From the NCBI GenBank assembly GCA_017893485.1, contig CM030360.1, forward strand, positions 150,297,147 through 150,361,146: a DNA stretch of 64,000 nucleotides, written 5' to 3'. The notes beneath the pieces were generated by a model. The model was not told where the DNA came from and made no database searches. It saw nothing but the letters and a program-made list of their open reading frames with translations. A program made the position numbers and the translations under genes. Below, in pieces: positions 34,921 through 45,779 of this stretch; position 1 is the first letter of the stretch, and each line of letters begins with the position of its first letter. The DNA comes from Hemerocallis citrina. Lineage: Eukaryota; Streptophyta; Magnoliopsida; Asparagales; Asphodelaceae.

Positions 34921-35335
34921 AGGAATAGCAAGCGGCCTTTGAAAGCCTTAAAAAACATCTCACCAATCCTCTATTCTTAAGTAAACCCACACCGAGAGAA
35001 ATCCTCTACCTCTATTTAGCCGCCTCGGATCAAACCCTCAGCGTTATGTTATTAAGAGAAGAAAAACGACTGCAAAGGATGATCTACTATGTCAGCAAAG
35101 TGCTCCATGATGCGGAGCTTCGGTACACAAAGATGGAAAAAATGGCATATGCTCTAGTAATGGCCGCTCAAAAACTTAGACCCTACTTTCAAGCACACTC
35201 CATATGGGTCCTCACTGATCAACCACTCAAGCAAGTTCTCTACAAGCCTGAAAGCTTCGGAAGGCTCATGAAATGGTTTGTTGAGTTGAGCCAGCACGAC
35301 ATCACCTATCGCCCAAGAACTGCAATCAAGGCCTA
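34921..35335 (+). pseudogene. Element A first RNase H
   Basis: Follows RT: FLSKPT, LYLYLAASDQTLSVMLLREE, then YYVSKVLHDAELRYTKMEKM and VLTDQPLKQVLYKPE. This is the RNase H that normally follows gypsy RT. Expected Gln codons are stops (tag at 34927; taa at 35335). Confidence 0.75.
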
Positions 35336-35339
35336 AGCT

Positions 35340-35800
35340 TTGGCCGAATTCATCGTCGAAAGCACGATCCCTGATCTTTCCGAGGAAGGAGACAACCCCC
35401 CACTTTGGAATGTCTACGTGGATGAGTCCTCTTGCCTCGAAGGGAGTGAAGTAGGGGTTATCTTAATCGGTCTTGATGAGTTCTTCCTCCAATACTCATT
35501 GCATCTCAGTTTCCCAGCTTCGAACAACAAGGCCGAGTATGAAGCTATGATTGCCGGCCTCCTCCTAGCAAGAAAGGTGGGGGCACGAAGAGTCGGAGTA
35601 TTTAGTGACTCCCAATTAGTGGTAAATCAGATCCGAGGAGAATACGAGCCGAGAGATGACCGAATGATCAAGTACATGGTGTGCGTAAAGAAAATCATGT
35701 CCACTTTCTAAGAAGCTGAGGTCATCCGCATTCTGCGAGAAGAAAATGGGTAAGCTGATGCCCTCTCCAAGCTCGCTTCCTCATCATTCGACGGGCTCGA
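35340..35800 (+). pseudogene. Element A second (archaeal-type) RNase H
   Basis: WNVYVDESSCLEGSEVGVIL, NNKAEYEAMIAGLLLARK and VFSDSQLVVNQIRGEYEPRD match the additional RNase H of plant Tat elements. Asp, Glu (AEYEA) and Asp (SDSQ) positions are present. It is cut by stops at 35709 and 35751 where Gln is expected. The second domain places A in the Tat lineage. Confidence 0.8.
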
Positions 35801-35809
35801 CCACACTGT

Positions 35810-37092
35810 ACTGATTGAGGTCCTCTTGAAACCAAGCATTGAGGAACAAGCAGTCGAACTCATGGATGAAACCTCTAGTCGACTTCTTCGACAAAGGGAT
35901 CCTATCGGCAGATATCAAAGAATCGAGAAAGATTCGGTAAGGGCTGAAAGGTACGTACTCATAGAAGGGGTTCTCTACAAGCGCTCCTACTCTCAGGTCG
36001 ATGGACGGTCATACCTTCGGTGCCTTTCACCCAAAGAAGCCGACTATGCCGTGCGTGATGATCACGAAGAAATAGGAGACATCCATATGGGTGCAAGGTC
36101 CCCTACACGGAAGGTCCTTAACCATGTGTACTATTGGCCCACTCTCCTAAGTGATGCTCAAGCTTATGTCCGCCAATGCTCCTCTTGTCAAAGACACTCA
36201 TTCGTAAAGCGAATTCCCGCAGCCAACCTTAGTTCCATGTCAAGCCCCATCCCATTCGCAATGTGGGGGATGGATCTACTCGGGCCGTTCCTTCCTGCAT
36301 TGGACAACACACCTTTTTAGTGGTCACTATCAACTACTTTACAAAATAGATAAAAGCTGAACCACTGACAACAATCACCGAGCATCGAATCCAACAGTTC
36401 TTTTGGAAGAACATAGTTTGCCGCTTTGGGATCCCTCGCATCTTAGTTACCGATAATGGGACTCAGTTTCCCATTAAAAGGTTCCGCCAATTCTGCACTG
36501 ACATGGGTATTGAGCAGCATTTCTCTTCAGTATCACACCCTCAGACTAATGGCCAAGCCAAGAATGCCAACCAGCAAGAGATTAGGTGAATCCTCTAGGG
36601 GACAGTGGGTCGACGAACTTTTGAATGTACTCTGGTCGTATAGGACCACCAAAAGAACCCCCACGGGCGAGTTCTCGTTCAAACTTACATTCGACACAGA
36701 AGCTTTTATCCCCCTAGAGGTCGGAAGACCTTTTTCTCGCCTCCTCTCGTTCAACCAAGAACGTAACTCAAACGACATTCGAGCTAATCTTGACCTTCTC
36801 GAAGAAGTCCGAGAGAAATCCATCATCCGAAGAACCATTTACCAGCAGAGGGTAGAGAGATTCTATAACAAGAAAGTGCACCCAGCTAACATTCAAGAAG
36901 GGGACCTTGTCCTTCGAAAGCTCGAAATATCCGTCCTGAGAAGAAGGGAAAGCTCGCCCCTAACTGGGAAGGACCTTACAGAGTCTCACAAGTTGTCCGC
37001 CTAGGAGCTTACCGACTTGAAGACTTGGAAGGGCAGAAGATATCGAAGACTTGGAATGCCGAACATCTCATGAAATACAAAGAAAGCACTTA
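35810..37092 (+). pseudogene. Element A integrase, broken
   Basis: The zinc-binding part (HEEIGDIHMG ... CSSCQRH; 36065-36195) and catalytic core are recognisable: VTINYF (first Asp replaced by Asn), VTDNGTQF (second Asp present) and GQAKNAN, where Lys (36560-36562) stands for the catalytic Glu. A frameshift near 36580 follows. The C-terminal part reads through NKKVHPANIQEGDLVLRKLE and ends near 37092. Two catalytic acids are replaced, so it is inactive. Confidence 0.8.
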
Positions 37093-37126
37093 ACTCCCTT
37101 GCCCGGTAGATAGCATCAAAACATGT
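37093..37126 (+). other. Element A sequence before the element B insertion
   Basis: Short stretch after A's integrase stop, cut by the B LTR. No partner target duplication could be found, because B's 3' end is missing. Confidence 0.5.
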
Positions 37127-37746
37127 TGATATGGCTAAAAATGAGGTTAAATCGGAACTGTCCGAATCGGGCACGAATCTTGAAGCCCAGGGGTAAAACG
37201 GTAATTTTACTTACAGCCGGGTCTGAGGCGGTTACTGGATCTCCTCTCCAAAGATCCAATAACCCGCGAACGGATCCACCTCAACTGGGTACGGGTCCCA
37301 ACCCGAAACGAACCCAGATCAGCAGGATAGAATCAGGGTCTCTGATTCAGCCAAATCAACGACCCTGATTCGTATCTATCCTGTCGCCAGGAAATTAGGG
37401 ATCACATTCCTTATCTGGTTACGAGAATTTTATTCCTTAACAGATTCACAGGGATTACCTTCCTAATCTGATCCCTAAAGACGCCTATAAATACCCCTCA
37501 TCCATCTCCGTTATGAGGTAATCAATCTTTTACCAGTTAACGCTCTTTCATAATCACTTCTGGTTACTGACTTGAGTGTCGGAGGGTGCGTCGCCGAGAT
37601 CAACCCCGGTGTCTCGCACGTTTTGCAGGTGAACGGCAGGAGTCAGTAGTCAAACCTCGGTGGATCAGGTTCAGGTGTGCTATTCAGGTTTTCCAAGAAT
37701 CCACAAATACTATCTGTATACCCCCACACAAGATTTAGCGATAACA
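37127..37746 (+). repeat. Element B 5' LTR
   Basis: tgatatggctaaaaatgagg ... gcgataaca, 620 bp. TATA-like 'cctataaatacccc' near 37483, then 'gagatcaaccccggtgtctc'. It is directly followed by a primer-site sequence and gag. Confidence 0.8.
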
Positions 37747-37748
37747 GA

Positions 37749-37768
37749 TTGGCACCGTCTGTGGGAAC
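37749..37768 (+). other. Element B primer-binding site region
   Basis: 'ttggcaccgtctgtgggaac', two bases after the LTR end. Close to the form usual for Tat-type elements; tRNA not assigned. Confidence 0.65.
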
Positions 37769-37819
37769 CCAAACGAATAGCAGCCTCCACTCTTCTCGTT
37801 GGTCAGATCTTCTCCAGCC

Positions 37820-39848
37820 ATGCTGCCTAGAAAGGTCAGATCCACGGGGTCCAACCGTGGATCCAACCCCGATCAGCAACAGGAAGTCCCCATCCAGCCC
37901 GCTCAGCAGCAGGGGCAACTTCTGCCTCAAGCCGAGGACCAGCCTCCTCTTCCAAATCAACAACCTCCTAATGGTCCCCCCGGTCCTCCAAATGTCGGTG
38001 CAGGGGTCTCGCGCCCCAACCCACAGAAACAATCTCTCCATCCGGACCATGTCTCCATCCACAATGCCTCTTCGGATTCTATGGCCTCCCACAATCCTCG
38101 AGTTTCCGACCTTCGCAACCTCAATCGGCACAAGGATGAGGATCTTCACCACTGCCTGGATGAGAAGCAGGCCCGAGAGGGAGTCTCCCGCCAACAACAT
38201 CCGGGTGAGCGATCTCTTCATCACCGAGATTGCAGAAGGTCCCCTAACCGAAGGGGACGGAGAGAATCCCCCGAGCATCATCAGAGGAGACCGCATTCCT
38301 CTGCTGGTCGACAACATTCAAGGAACGATGAGGCACCCATCACTCATGCCGAGTTCCAGCAATTTCAGGCAACGGTGTTGTAGGCTCTCAACCTTCGCCC
38401 CAACAACAATAATGCCCAAAGGGTTCCAACACTCCCACGGGTCCCAAGTCCTCGCCACCGGTCCATAACTCCTCCTCCAGCTTGTAATCACCAACAACAT
38501 AATCATAGTCCTCGCCGCTCCCAGGACTACCGTCGCCGTAGTCCGCGCTCCCCTTCCTATGAAGACGAGTCCAGAGGCTCGTTTGATTATCACCGGAGGG
38601 ACGATGCTCTCTACCGCCGTCTCCACGAAATGGAAAGGTGCATCGGCCGAATGGACAAGAAGGAAGAGTCAAGAGGAAGGACCGTCCGTCCCACCAGACC
38701 TCCCTTCTCCCGGACCATCATGGAGGCTCCCATCCCAAGGGGTTTCAAGCCTCCGCAGTTTGAAACTTACTCGGGGGAGTCGGACCCCGTTGACCACGTC
38801 GAAAGCTTCAAGACATTGATGCTAATCCACTAGGCTTCCGACGCCTTGCTTTGCAAAACCTTCCCCGCCACTCTTAAGGGTTCGACTCGGGAATGGTACT
38901 CCCGCCTCGCCCCCTCTTCCATTTTCTCTTTCGAGCAGTTCAAAACACTCTTCATAACCCACTTCATGAGTAGCAGACGCACGGAGAAGACCAACATCTC
39001 GTTACTCCATCTCCGTTAGGAGAGGGGAGAAAAGTTGAGGGACTATGTGAGGAGGTTTACTGCGGAGGTCAGATCCATCGCCTCCCTTGACCAATCAGTC
39101 GCAACCGTTGCATTCCAATCCAACGTTCTCAATTCTAACCTTCACTCGTCCCTCGCTAAAAGCCCCCGCATAATTTTGCCAACCTTCTCCTTAGGTGCGA
39201 GAAGTATATTCAGGCCGAGGAGGCCGAATATCTCCCGGGCTTCGGAGGATCTGTCTCCGGGACGAAAAGAAAGACAACTGAAGAGGAAGGCGCCAAGAAG
39301 CTTTAGAGGGATAATAGCGGTCAGCGCCGCCCTCCCCCCAGGTTCGAGAAATTCACTCCTCTCACTACCAATGTCTCCACCATTCTGATGGAAGTTGAGA
39401 AGGAAGGGGTCATACCTCCTGCTCCGATGATGAATACCCCATCCAAGAAAAGGAACAGAGAGAAATGGTGCCACTACCACCGGTATCATGGCCACGATAC
39501 CAATGAATGTTGGGCGCTGAAGAACGAGATAGAGGCCCTCATCCAGAGGGGGCAGTTGGCCAAATTTGTAAGAACAAATGATCGGACCGATCGCACCACT
39601 CCTCCGCCTCGGGGGGCTAACAAGCGTTCCGAGCGACGCGATGAGACCCCCGAGTTCGAGGAGGAACGCGTCCTGCATCTTATCCATGGAGGCCCCATGG
39701 GAGGCTCTTCCAACTCTTCTCGAAAGGCGTTCGTCCGAGAGGTCAATTCTGTTCATGGTGCCCCTCCCCCCAAAGGCCTTGGTGTCCCAGCACATTCTCA
39801 GATGAAGATCTCAAGGGGGTTAAGACTCCCCATTGTGATGCACTTGTT
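37820..39848 (+). pseudogene. Element B gag, broken
   Basis: The frame opens at ATG 37820 (MLPRKVRSTGSNRGSNPDQQ), with a Gln/Pro-rich and then His/Arg-rich N-terminal part. One frame runs to about 39160 interrupted by three tag codons (38381, 38831, 39017), each where Gln is likely. The retrotransposon gag domain is at 38810-39060 (LCKTFPATLKGSTREWYSRL; FEQFKTLFITHFMSSRR). After a frameshift the zinc knuckle WCHYHRYHGHDTNEC lies at 39466-39512. The antisense ORF at 37643-38317 is a shadow of this. Confidence 0.8.
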
Positions 39849-40240
39849 ATGGCGAACTTCAAAGTGCAGAGGATCCTAGTAGACAACGGAAGCTCCGTGA
39901 ACATCCTCTTCCTCTCAACCTTCCGAGGTCTTCAGCTATCCCGGGACCGTCTTAAATCGGCCGGCTACACTCTCCACGGGTTCACGGGAGTGTCAGTAAC
40001 TATCGAAGGGGTCATCACCCTCGATGTAACTGCTGGCAAAACTCCGACCACCCGGACCGAGCCGATGGACTTTATGGTCGTTGATGTCCCAGCTGCATAC
40101 AACATCATCCTAGGACGACCCGGTCTAGCCGCCCTAGAAGCTGTTCCTTCGGCATACCACCTCAAGATGAAATTCCCTACCCGGGCTGGAGTAGGGGAGG
40201 TCAAGGGTAATCAAGAGGTGGCCCAGAAGTGCTACATGAC
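39849..40240 (+). pseudogene. Element B aspartic protease
   Basis: ANFKVQRILVDNGSSVNILF, then MDFMVVDVPAAYNIILGRPG. The LVDNGSS active site and ILGRPG flap are intact in this stretch, but it is out of frame with gag and with RT. Confidence 0.8.
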
Positions 40241-41335
40241 TTCCACCAGGGGGTCCGGTCCTCTCCCTCGAAACTTTGGAGATCCCTCAGGAGACCGTTC
40301 GACCGACGTCCGAGCCGGTGGACAAATTGGAAGAGGTGCTCTTCTCGGAGGATGATCCGAGTCAAAAGTTCTTCATTAGCAAGACCCTCCCGTCTGTCCT
40401 ATGCTCCTGACATAGTGCAGTGCATTCGGAGGAACCGTGAGCTTTTTGCCTGGTCCGCCGCCGACATGTTGGGAATCTCCGAGGAGCTTTTGGTCCACCA
40501 TCTCAGCGTTGAACCAGGGTCCAAGCCGGTCCAATAGAAGCGACGCAAGTTCGCTCCCGAGCGATAGAAGGCCATCAAAGAAGAGGTCGATAAGCTTCTA
40601 AAGGCTCGGTTCATACAGGAGGTTAACTACACAGAATGGCTTTCCAATGTAGGTCATGGTAAAGAAGTCAAATGGGACCTGGAGGATATGTATCGACTTT
40701 ACCGATCTAAATAAGGCCTGTCCCAAAGACCCGTCTCCCTCTTCCGAGCATCGACACCCTCATCGACGCCACTTCGGGCCATGAGCTCCTCTGCTTCATG
40801 GACGCTTTCTCCGGCTACAACGAAATCCGAATGTTTCCCCCAGACATCCCGAAGACTTCCTTTGTTACCTGACCAGGGCCTCTACTGTTATAGGGTGATG
40901 CCGTACGGATTAAAGAACGCTGGTGCCACTTACTAGCGCCTTGTTAACAAAGTCTTTCAGAGTTAGATAGGTCGCAATATGGAAGTGTATGTCGACGACA
41001 TGCTTGTAAAAAGCATCCGAGGTACCGACCATGTCGCCAACCTACAGGAGGCATTCGGTGTACTGAGAAAGCATAACATGAGGCTTAATCCGAACAAGTG
41101 TGCGTTCGGAGTCTCGTCAGGAAAGTTCCTCGGCTTCATGGTCAGCCAACGAGGAATCGAAGCTAATCCTGAGAAAATTAGGGCCATATTAGACATGGCC
41201 CCTCCCAAGAACGTTAAAGAAGTTCAGAGGCTAATAGGTCGCCTAGCCGCTATAGGTCGTTTCCTCTCGAAGTTCGGGGAGAAGTGCCTCCCCTTCTTCA
41301 AGACCCTCAGGGGGGCTAAAGGTTTCGAATGGGGT
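40241..41335 (+). pseudogene. Element B reverse transcriptase, broken
   Basis: The lead-in FAWSAADMLGISEELLVHHL is at 40445-40505. Fragments then read RICIDFTDLNKACPK-like and ATSGHELLCFMDAFSGYNEI in changing frames. From 40979 one frame carries MEVYVDDMLVKS, with the catalytic YVDD at 40988-40999, and GKFLGFMVSQRGIEANPEKI. Tag stops at CAG-like sites occur near 40534, 40564 and 40933. The motif set is complete, but the frame is not. Confidence 0.8.
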
Positions 41336-41775
41336 CAGCAGCAGCAGGAGTCGTTCGACCAGATGAAGGCTTATCTCGTCAACCCTCCTCTACTCAGCAA
41401 GCCCGTTCTAGGCGAAACCCTATACCTCTACTTGGCTGCTTTCGAGCAGACCCTTAGTGCCGTTTTAGTAAGGGAAGAAGACCGGGCTCAAAAGCCCATC
41501 TACTATGTGAGCAAGGTACTCCGGGATGCCGAGCTTCGCTACCCAAAGATAGAAAAGATGGCGTACGCTCTGATCATGGCGGCGAGAAAGCTTCGCCCCT
41601 ACTTCCAGTCCTATTCGGTGGTCGTCCTTACCGACCAACTGCTGAAACAAGTCCTCCACAAACCTGAGACCTCTGGCCGCCTCATGAAATGGTCCATCGA
41701 GCTAAGCCAGCACGACGTCTCATACCAGCCCCGAACTGCGATCAAGGCTCAAGCCTTAGCAGAGTTCACGTAGAG
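41336..41775 (+). pseudogene. Element B first RNase H
   Basis: Same frame as the YVDD segment: LLSKPVLGETLYLYLAAFEQ, KPIYYVSKVLRDAELRYPKI, VVVLTDQLLKQVLHKPETSG, SQHDVSYQPRTAIKAQ, ending at tag 41771. This is the connection RNase H of gypsy elements. Confidence 0.75.
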
Positions 41776-42180
41776 AGCACCATTCTCGAGGTCAGCCAGG
41801 CGCCGAACGGACCCCCTAGCTGGTCGGTTTTTGTGGACGGTTCCTCTTGCAGCGAGGGAAGCGGAGCCGGGGTCATTCTGGCAGGCCCAGATGATTTCGT
41901 CCTCCAGTATGCCCTCTGCATGAACTTCAAGGCCTCAAACAACAAAGCAGAGTATGAGGCACTAATCGCTAGCCTCGGACTGACTCGCAGTGCAGGGGCG
42001 CAGTCGCCTCCGAATCTATAATGACTCTCAACTGGTGGTAAATCAAGTCTTGGGCGAGTACGAGGCACGAGATGATCGGATGGTGAAGTATCTCGCTAAA
42101 GTCCAAGCCTCTTATGGCCTGGTTCGAAGAAGCGCTCATCCAGCAGATCCCCCGAGAAGAGAATTCCCAGGCCGACGCCC
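41776..42180 (+). pseudogene. Element B second (archaeal-type) RNase H
   Basis: WSVFVDGSSCSEGSGAGVIL, NNKAEYEALIASLGLTRSAG and, one frame on, LRIYNDSQLVVNQVLGEYEA. The Asp, Glu and Asp motifs are present. Two RNase H domains in tandem are a Tat-lineage trait. Confidence 0.8.
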
Positions 42181-42199
42181 TCTCCAAGTTAGCCTCTTC

Positions 42200-43576
42200 C
42201 TCCCTCCAAGGTCTCGAGCAGACCGTCTTGATCGAGGTTCTCTTAAAACTAAGTATAGAAGACGAGACTCTCGACTCAGTGGAGTCGCTGCCGGTCCTAC
42301 TGCAAGATAACTGGATGAAACTGTTGGTGGAATTCCTAAGGGACGGGCTCCTCCCTGAAGACCCTAAGGAAGGTCGCCGAGTAAGAACCAGAGCAGAGCG
42401 GTACACCCTAGTCGAGGGGATCTTATACAAATGCTCTTTCTCGCAGGTGGACGGCAGGCCATACTTGAGATGCCTCTCCCCAGAGCAAGCCGACTACACC
42501 TTACAGGAGCTCCACGAAGGCATCGGCGGGGCATATTTAGGGTCCAGATCCCTAGCTCGGAAGGTGTTGAATTACGGTTACTTCTGGCCTACTATCCTCC
42601 AAGACGCCGAGCGACACGTTCGGCAATGCGACTCTTGCCAGAAGTATTCAAACATTCGTCACCTCCCACAAGCTCAGCTCACCTCCCTATCAAGTCCTAT
42701 CCCCTTCGCCATGTGGGGGATGGATTTACTAGGGCCATCCCTCCAGCTCCGGGCCAGTTCAAGTTCTTAGTCGTGGCTATCGACTACTTCTCAAAGTGGA
42801 TAGAGGCCGAGCCCCTGGCAACGATCACAGAGAACAAGGTGCTTCAGTTCTTCTGGAAGAACGTCATCTGCCGGTTCGGTGTCCCCCGAGTCCTCGTAAC
42901 AAACAACGGAACCCAATTTACTGGGGCTGCGTTCCGAGTTCTGTGTGAAGACCTCGCCATCCACCATCGTTTCTCCTCCGTCTCCCATCCACAGTCGAAT
43001 GGCCAAGTCGAAAATGCTAACCGGCAGATTCTCTCTGGTATTAAGAAGAGGTTGGATAAGTGCTCCAAAGGTTTATGGGTCGATCAGCTCCCCAACGTAC
43101 TGTGGAACTATCGCACCACTAAACGGACCCCCACAGGAGAGTCCCCATTTAACCTAACCTACGGGTCCGAGGCTGTGATCCCTCTTGAGGTCGGAATACC
43201 TTCTCCTCGCCTTGTAGCCTACAACGAAGAACAGAACGCCAGAGACCTTCGAGCAAACTTAGACCTGATAGACGAGCTGAGGGAAAGAGCATCAATCCGC
43301 CAACAGAACTATCGGAGGAGGATCGAGTTGGCATACAATAAAAAGGTCTGACCTATCGATCTCAAAGAGGGGGACCTAGTCCTCAGAAAGCTGGCTGTCT
43401 CCTTCCCTAGTCAGAAGAGTAAGCTAGCTCCAAATTGGGAAGGACCCTATAAGATCACGAAAGTAGTTCGGCCTGGAGCTTATCGTCTCGAAGACCACGA
43501 AGGCAGAGAGATCCCTAGGACCTGGAATGCCGACCATCTACTGAAATACCAAGAAAGTGCCCCGGCACCTCTCTAA
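42200..43576 (+). pseudogene. Element B integrase, broken
   Basis: The zinc-binding part reads HEGIGGAYLGSRSL (second His replaced by Tyr) and CDSCQKYSN (42510-42660). The core reads VVAIDYFSKW, then VTNNGTQF with Asn (42902-42904) for the second catalytic Asp, then GQVENAN with the Glu present. One long frame runs to tga 43349 at NKKV, then reads on (DLKEGDLVLRKLA; GPYKITKVVRPGAYRLEDHE) to taa at 43574. There is a frameshift near 42750 and it is inactive as written. The C-terminal part matches A's. Confidence 0.8.
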
Positions 43577-43741
43577 GTATTTTGTGATGTCGAACCATTC
43601 CTCTCCTATCCCCTGTATCTTCCCTCTTTATTTCTCATATGTAATAACAGCTCGCAACTCAGAAGCGGCCGACTAGTAATCTTCAATAAAGAGTTTTTTC
43701 ATGCTTTACTTGTACAAATATATCTCTGCTCTTTTTCTCTT
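43577..43741 (+). other. Element B post-pol spacer
   Basis: Non-coding; 'caataaagag' near 43686 could act as a polyadenylation signal for the sense transcript. Confidence 0.4.
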
Positions 43742-44330
43742 CACCCAATCGATGGTTCGGAGTCCAACACTTGGCTCGATTCTACTTCGCAAGCTCGCTC
43801 TTAAGCGAGCTAGAAGTAGCTCGCCATTCGAAAACTGCTCCTACAACCATTGAACAACCTAATCGATGGTTCGGAGTCCAACACTTGGCTCGATTCTACT
43901 TCGCAAGCTCGCTCTTAAGCGAGCTAGAAGTAGTTCGCCATTCGGAACTACTCCCACAACCGTTGAACAACCCAATCGATGGTTCCGAGTCCAACACTTA
44001 GCTCGATTCTACTTCGCAAGCTCGCTCTTAAGCGAGCTAGAAGTAGTTCGCCATTCGGAATTGCTCCCACAACCTGTTGAACAACCCAATCGATGGTTCG
44101 GAGTCCAACACTTGGCCCGATTCTACTTCGCAAGCTCGCTCTTAAGCGAGCTAGAAGTAGTTCGCCATTCGGAACTGCTCCCACAACCGTTGAACAACCC
44201 AATCGATGGTTCGGAGTCCAACACTTGACTCGATTCTACTTCGTAATCTCGCTCTTAAGCGTGCTAGAAGTAGTTCGCCATTCGGAACTGCTCCCACAAC
44301 TATTAAACAACTCCAACGTTGGTTCGGAGT
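43742..44330. repeat. 113-bp tandem array with internal palindrome
   Basis: 'aatcgatggttc' starts at 43747, 43861, 43974, 44088 and 44201, with a degenerate form at 44314 (period 113-114). Each unit contains an inverted repeat: ctacttc...agctcgct, a 4-base loop ctta, agcgagct...gaagtag. Short ORFs here (43771-44457) are repeat products. Confidence 0.9.
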
Positions 44331-44620
44331 CCCACGTTTGGTTCGGCTGCAGGTCCTCGGTATCCCGAACCGAGCAGACGAGGAACCGACCTCCACATAT
44401 GGAGAAAAATTACACCGAACCAATTTCACTGTTGGATCGTCTCAAAATGCGTGCTAGGACATGATGAACGGATCAGATCGTGCCACGTATCCACAAAACG
44501 ACAAGATAGCATTTTCTCGAGACTCGAGCCTCCCGACTCGTGATTCGTGCCATGATCGTGATCGACTGTCCATATTGAGCCACGTGTTAACAGCGAGTTC
44601 GGAGTCCGACGCTCGGCTCG
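44331..44620. repeat. Block related to the 388-bp repeat, left of the antisense gene
   Basis: 'accgacctccacatatggag' and the following 'ttggatcgtctcaaaa', 'acaaaacgacaagatagc' and 'ttttctcgaga' correspond in order to the 388-bp unit at 48331-51508. A diverged copy of part of that unit therefore also sits at the 3' side of the antisense gene. Confidence 0.7.
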
Positions 44621-45186
44621 ACTGCACTCCCTCAGTTTCCCGAACCGAGCGGCCGAGGAGTGCGTACGGCCGAAGTACAAGGTTGCCTCGGTATACCCCG
44701 AGCAAAGAGCTAAAGTTCTACAGCTAAGGCAAGAGTTCTTACGGTTAGAACGCTCGAAGAAGCTAACTATTGGTTCTTATGGTTCGTTTCAAGAGTAAGG
44801 CAACTACGGCACAGCAATGAGCAGACGAACATCGATTTCATTGAAATAACTTGATAAATTTACAAGACGAGAAATTACAACAGAAAAGATAAAAAGGTTG
44901 ATGCAAGAAATCAAAAGCTCAGTACAACTTGTTCAGCGCCTCCTCAGAATGGGGACATTCCAATTCAGAGACACTCGGGTTTTCGTCTCTTCATCTCCGA
45001 ACTCGTCTCTAGGCCGACGAACTGGGATGCCTCTTCGCTGCTAACCCTAATAGTGGCTCCGACCGAGGCCCCGCTCGAGCTAACAACTACACCACTTTAG
45101 GCATCGGCCGCAGTCCGACCAACGACGGGAGCACGAGTCGCGAGTTCGTAAAAGGAGATCCCTCGCTCTCTCTCCTCGCGAGTGCA
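44621..45186 (-). other. 3' side of the antisense gene
   Basis: No protein features recognised. It probably holds the 3' untranslated end of the minus-strand transcription unit. Confidence 0.35.
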
Positions 45187-45650
45187 CTAGGTGCTGCGGA
45201 CGTTAGTCCTCACGGGCTGAGGCTTCAGACGAGCCACCTCCTCCTCGAGCTCAACGATCCTGTCTTTCAAAGTGTCGTCCTTAACCAGTATCTTGAATTG
45301 AGGGAGTTTCGCCAAACCTGGGTGCTCAGCACTATCAGATATAATGCGACGCAGATTGGTCACCTCGATGCTCTTGTCGACCGTGACCCTCTGTAGCTGC
45401 TCGACCTTCTTCACGAGCTCGTCTTACTCGGCCAGCGCCGAGGCTAGCTCTTCCTCCTTCGTGGAGAGCTCCTCCTCGACTATCCGTAAGTGGTGAACCT
45501 CGGCCAGCAGCTCGCTGTTCTTCTTCTCCACGTTGAGCGACACTCTCCTGATCAACTCGATCTCACCCTTGAGGCAAGCCTCGCGAGACTGCTTAAACAG
45601 TACAACACGACGCCGAGCTGCTGCGGTATCTAGAGCATGTTCGAGGATCT
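45187..45650 (-). pseudogene. Coiled-coil exon-like segment, antisense in element B
   Basis: On the minus strand, an acceptor-like 'tttcgtctttcag' ends at about 45651. It is followed by a Glu/Lys/Leu-rich coiled-coil reading (LRIVEEELSTKEEELASALA, a stop at about 45424, DELVKKVEQLQRVTVDKSIE and on to NVRST, stop near 45187). It may be an alternative 3' exon of the antisense gene or a decayed duplicate of its coiled coil. Function unknown. Confidence 0.45.
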
Positions 45651-45779
45651 GAAAGACGAAAACTTGAAATAAGATTTTCATTCATAAAGAAGAAGCGGTG
45701 GCCAGTCCGTAAAAAGGTGTTACATTTTTAAGAAAAAAAGGAAAAAACAAAATTACAAAAGACGAGGAGATCAGGGGTC

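Noticed and set aside
37127..37746. Treating this LTR as element A's 3' LTR
   Set aside because: It belongs to a different subfamily from A's 5' LTR, is followed by a primer site and gag, and the LTR at 53636 with a near-matching flank (cattc/catcc) pairs better with A.
37643..38317. 224-aa minus-strand ORF opposite element B gag
   Set aside because: The plus strand carries the real gag reading with LTR, primer site and domain order. The minus ORF spans the LTR border and has no motif.
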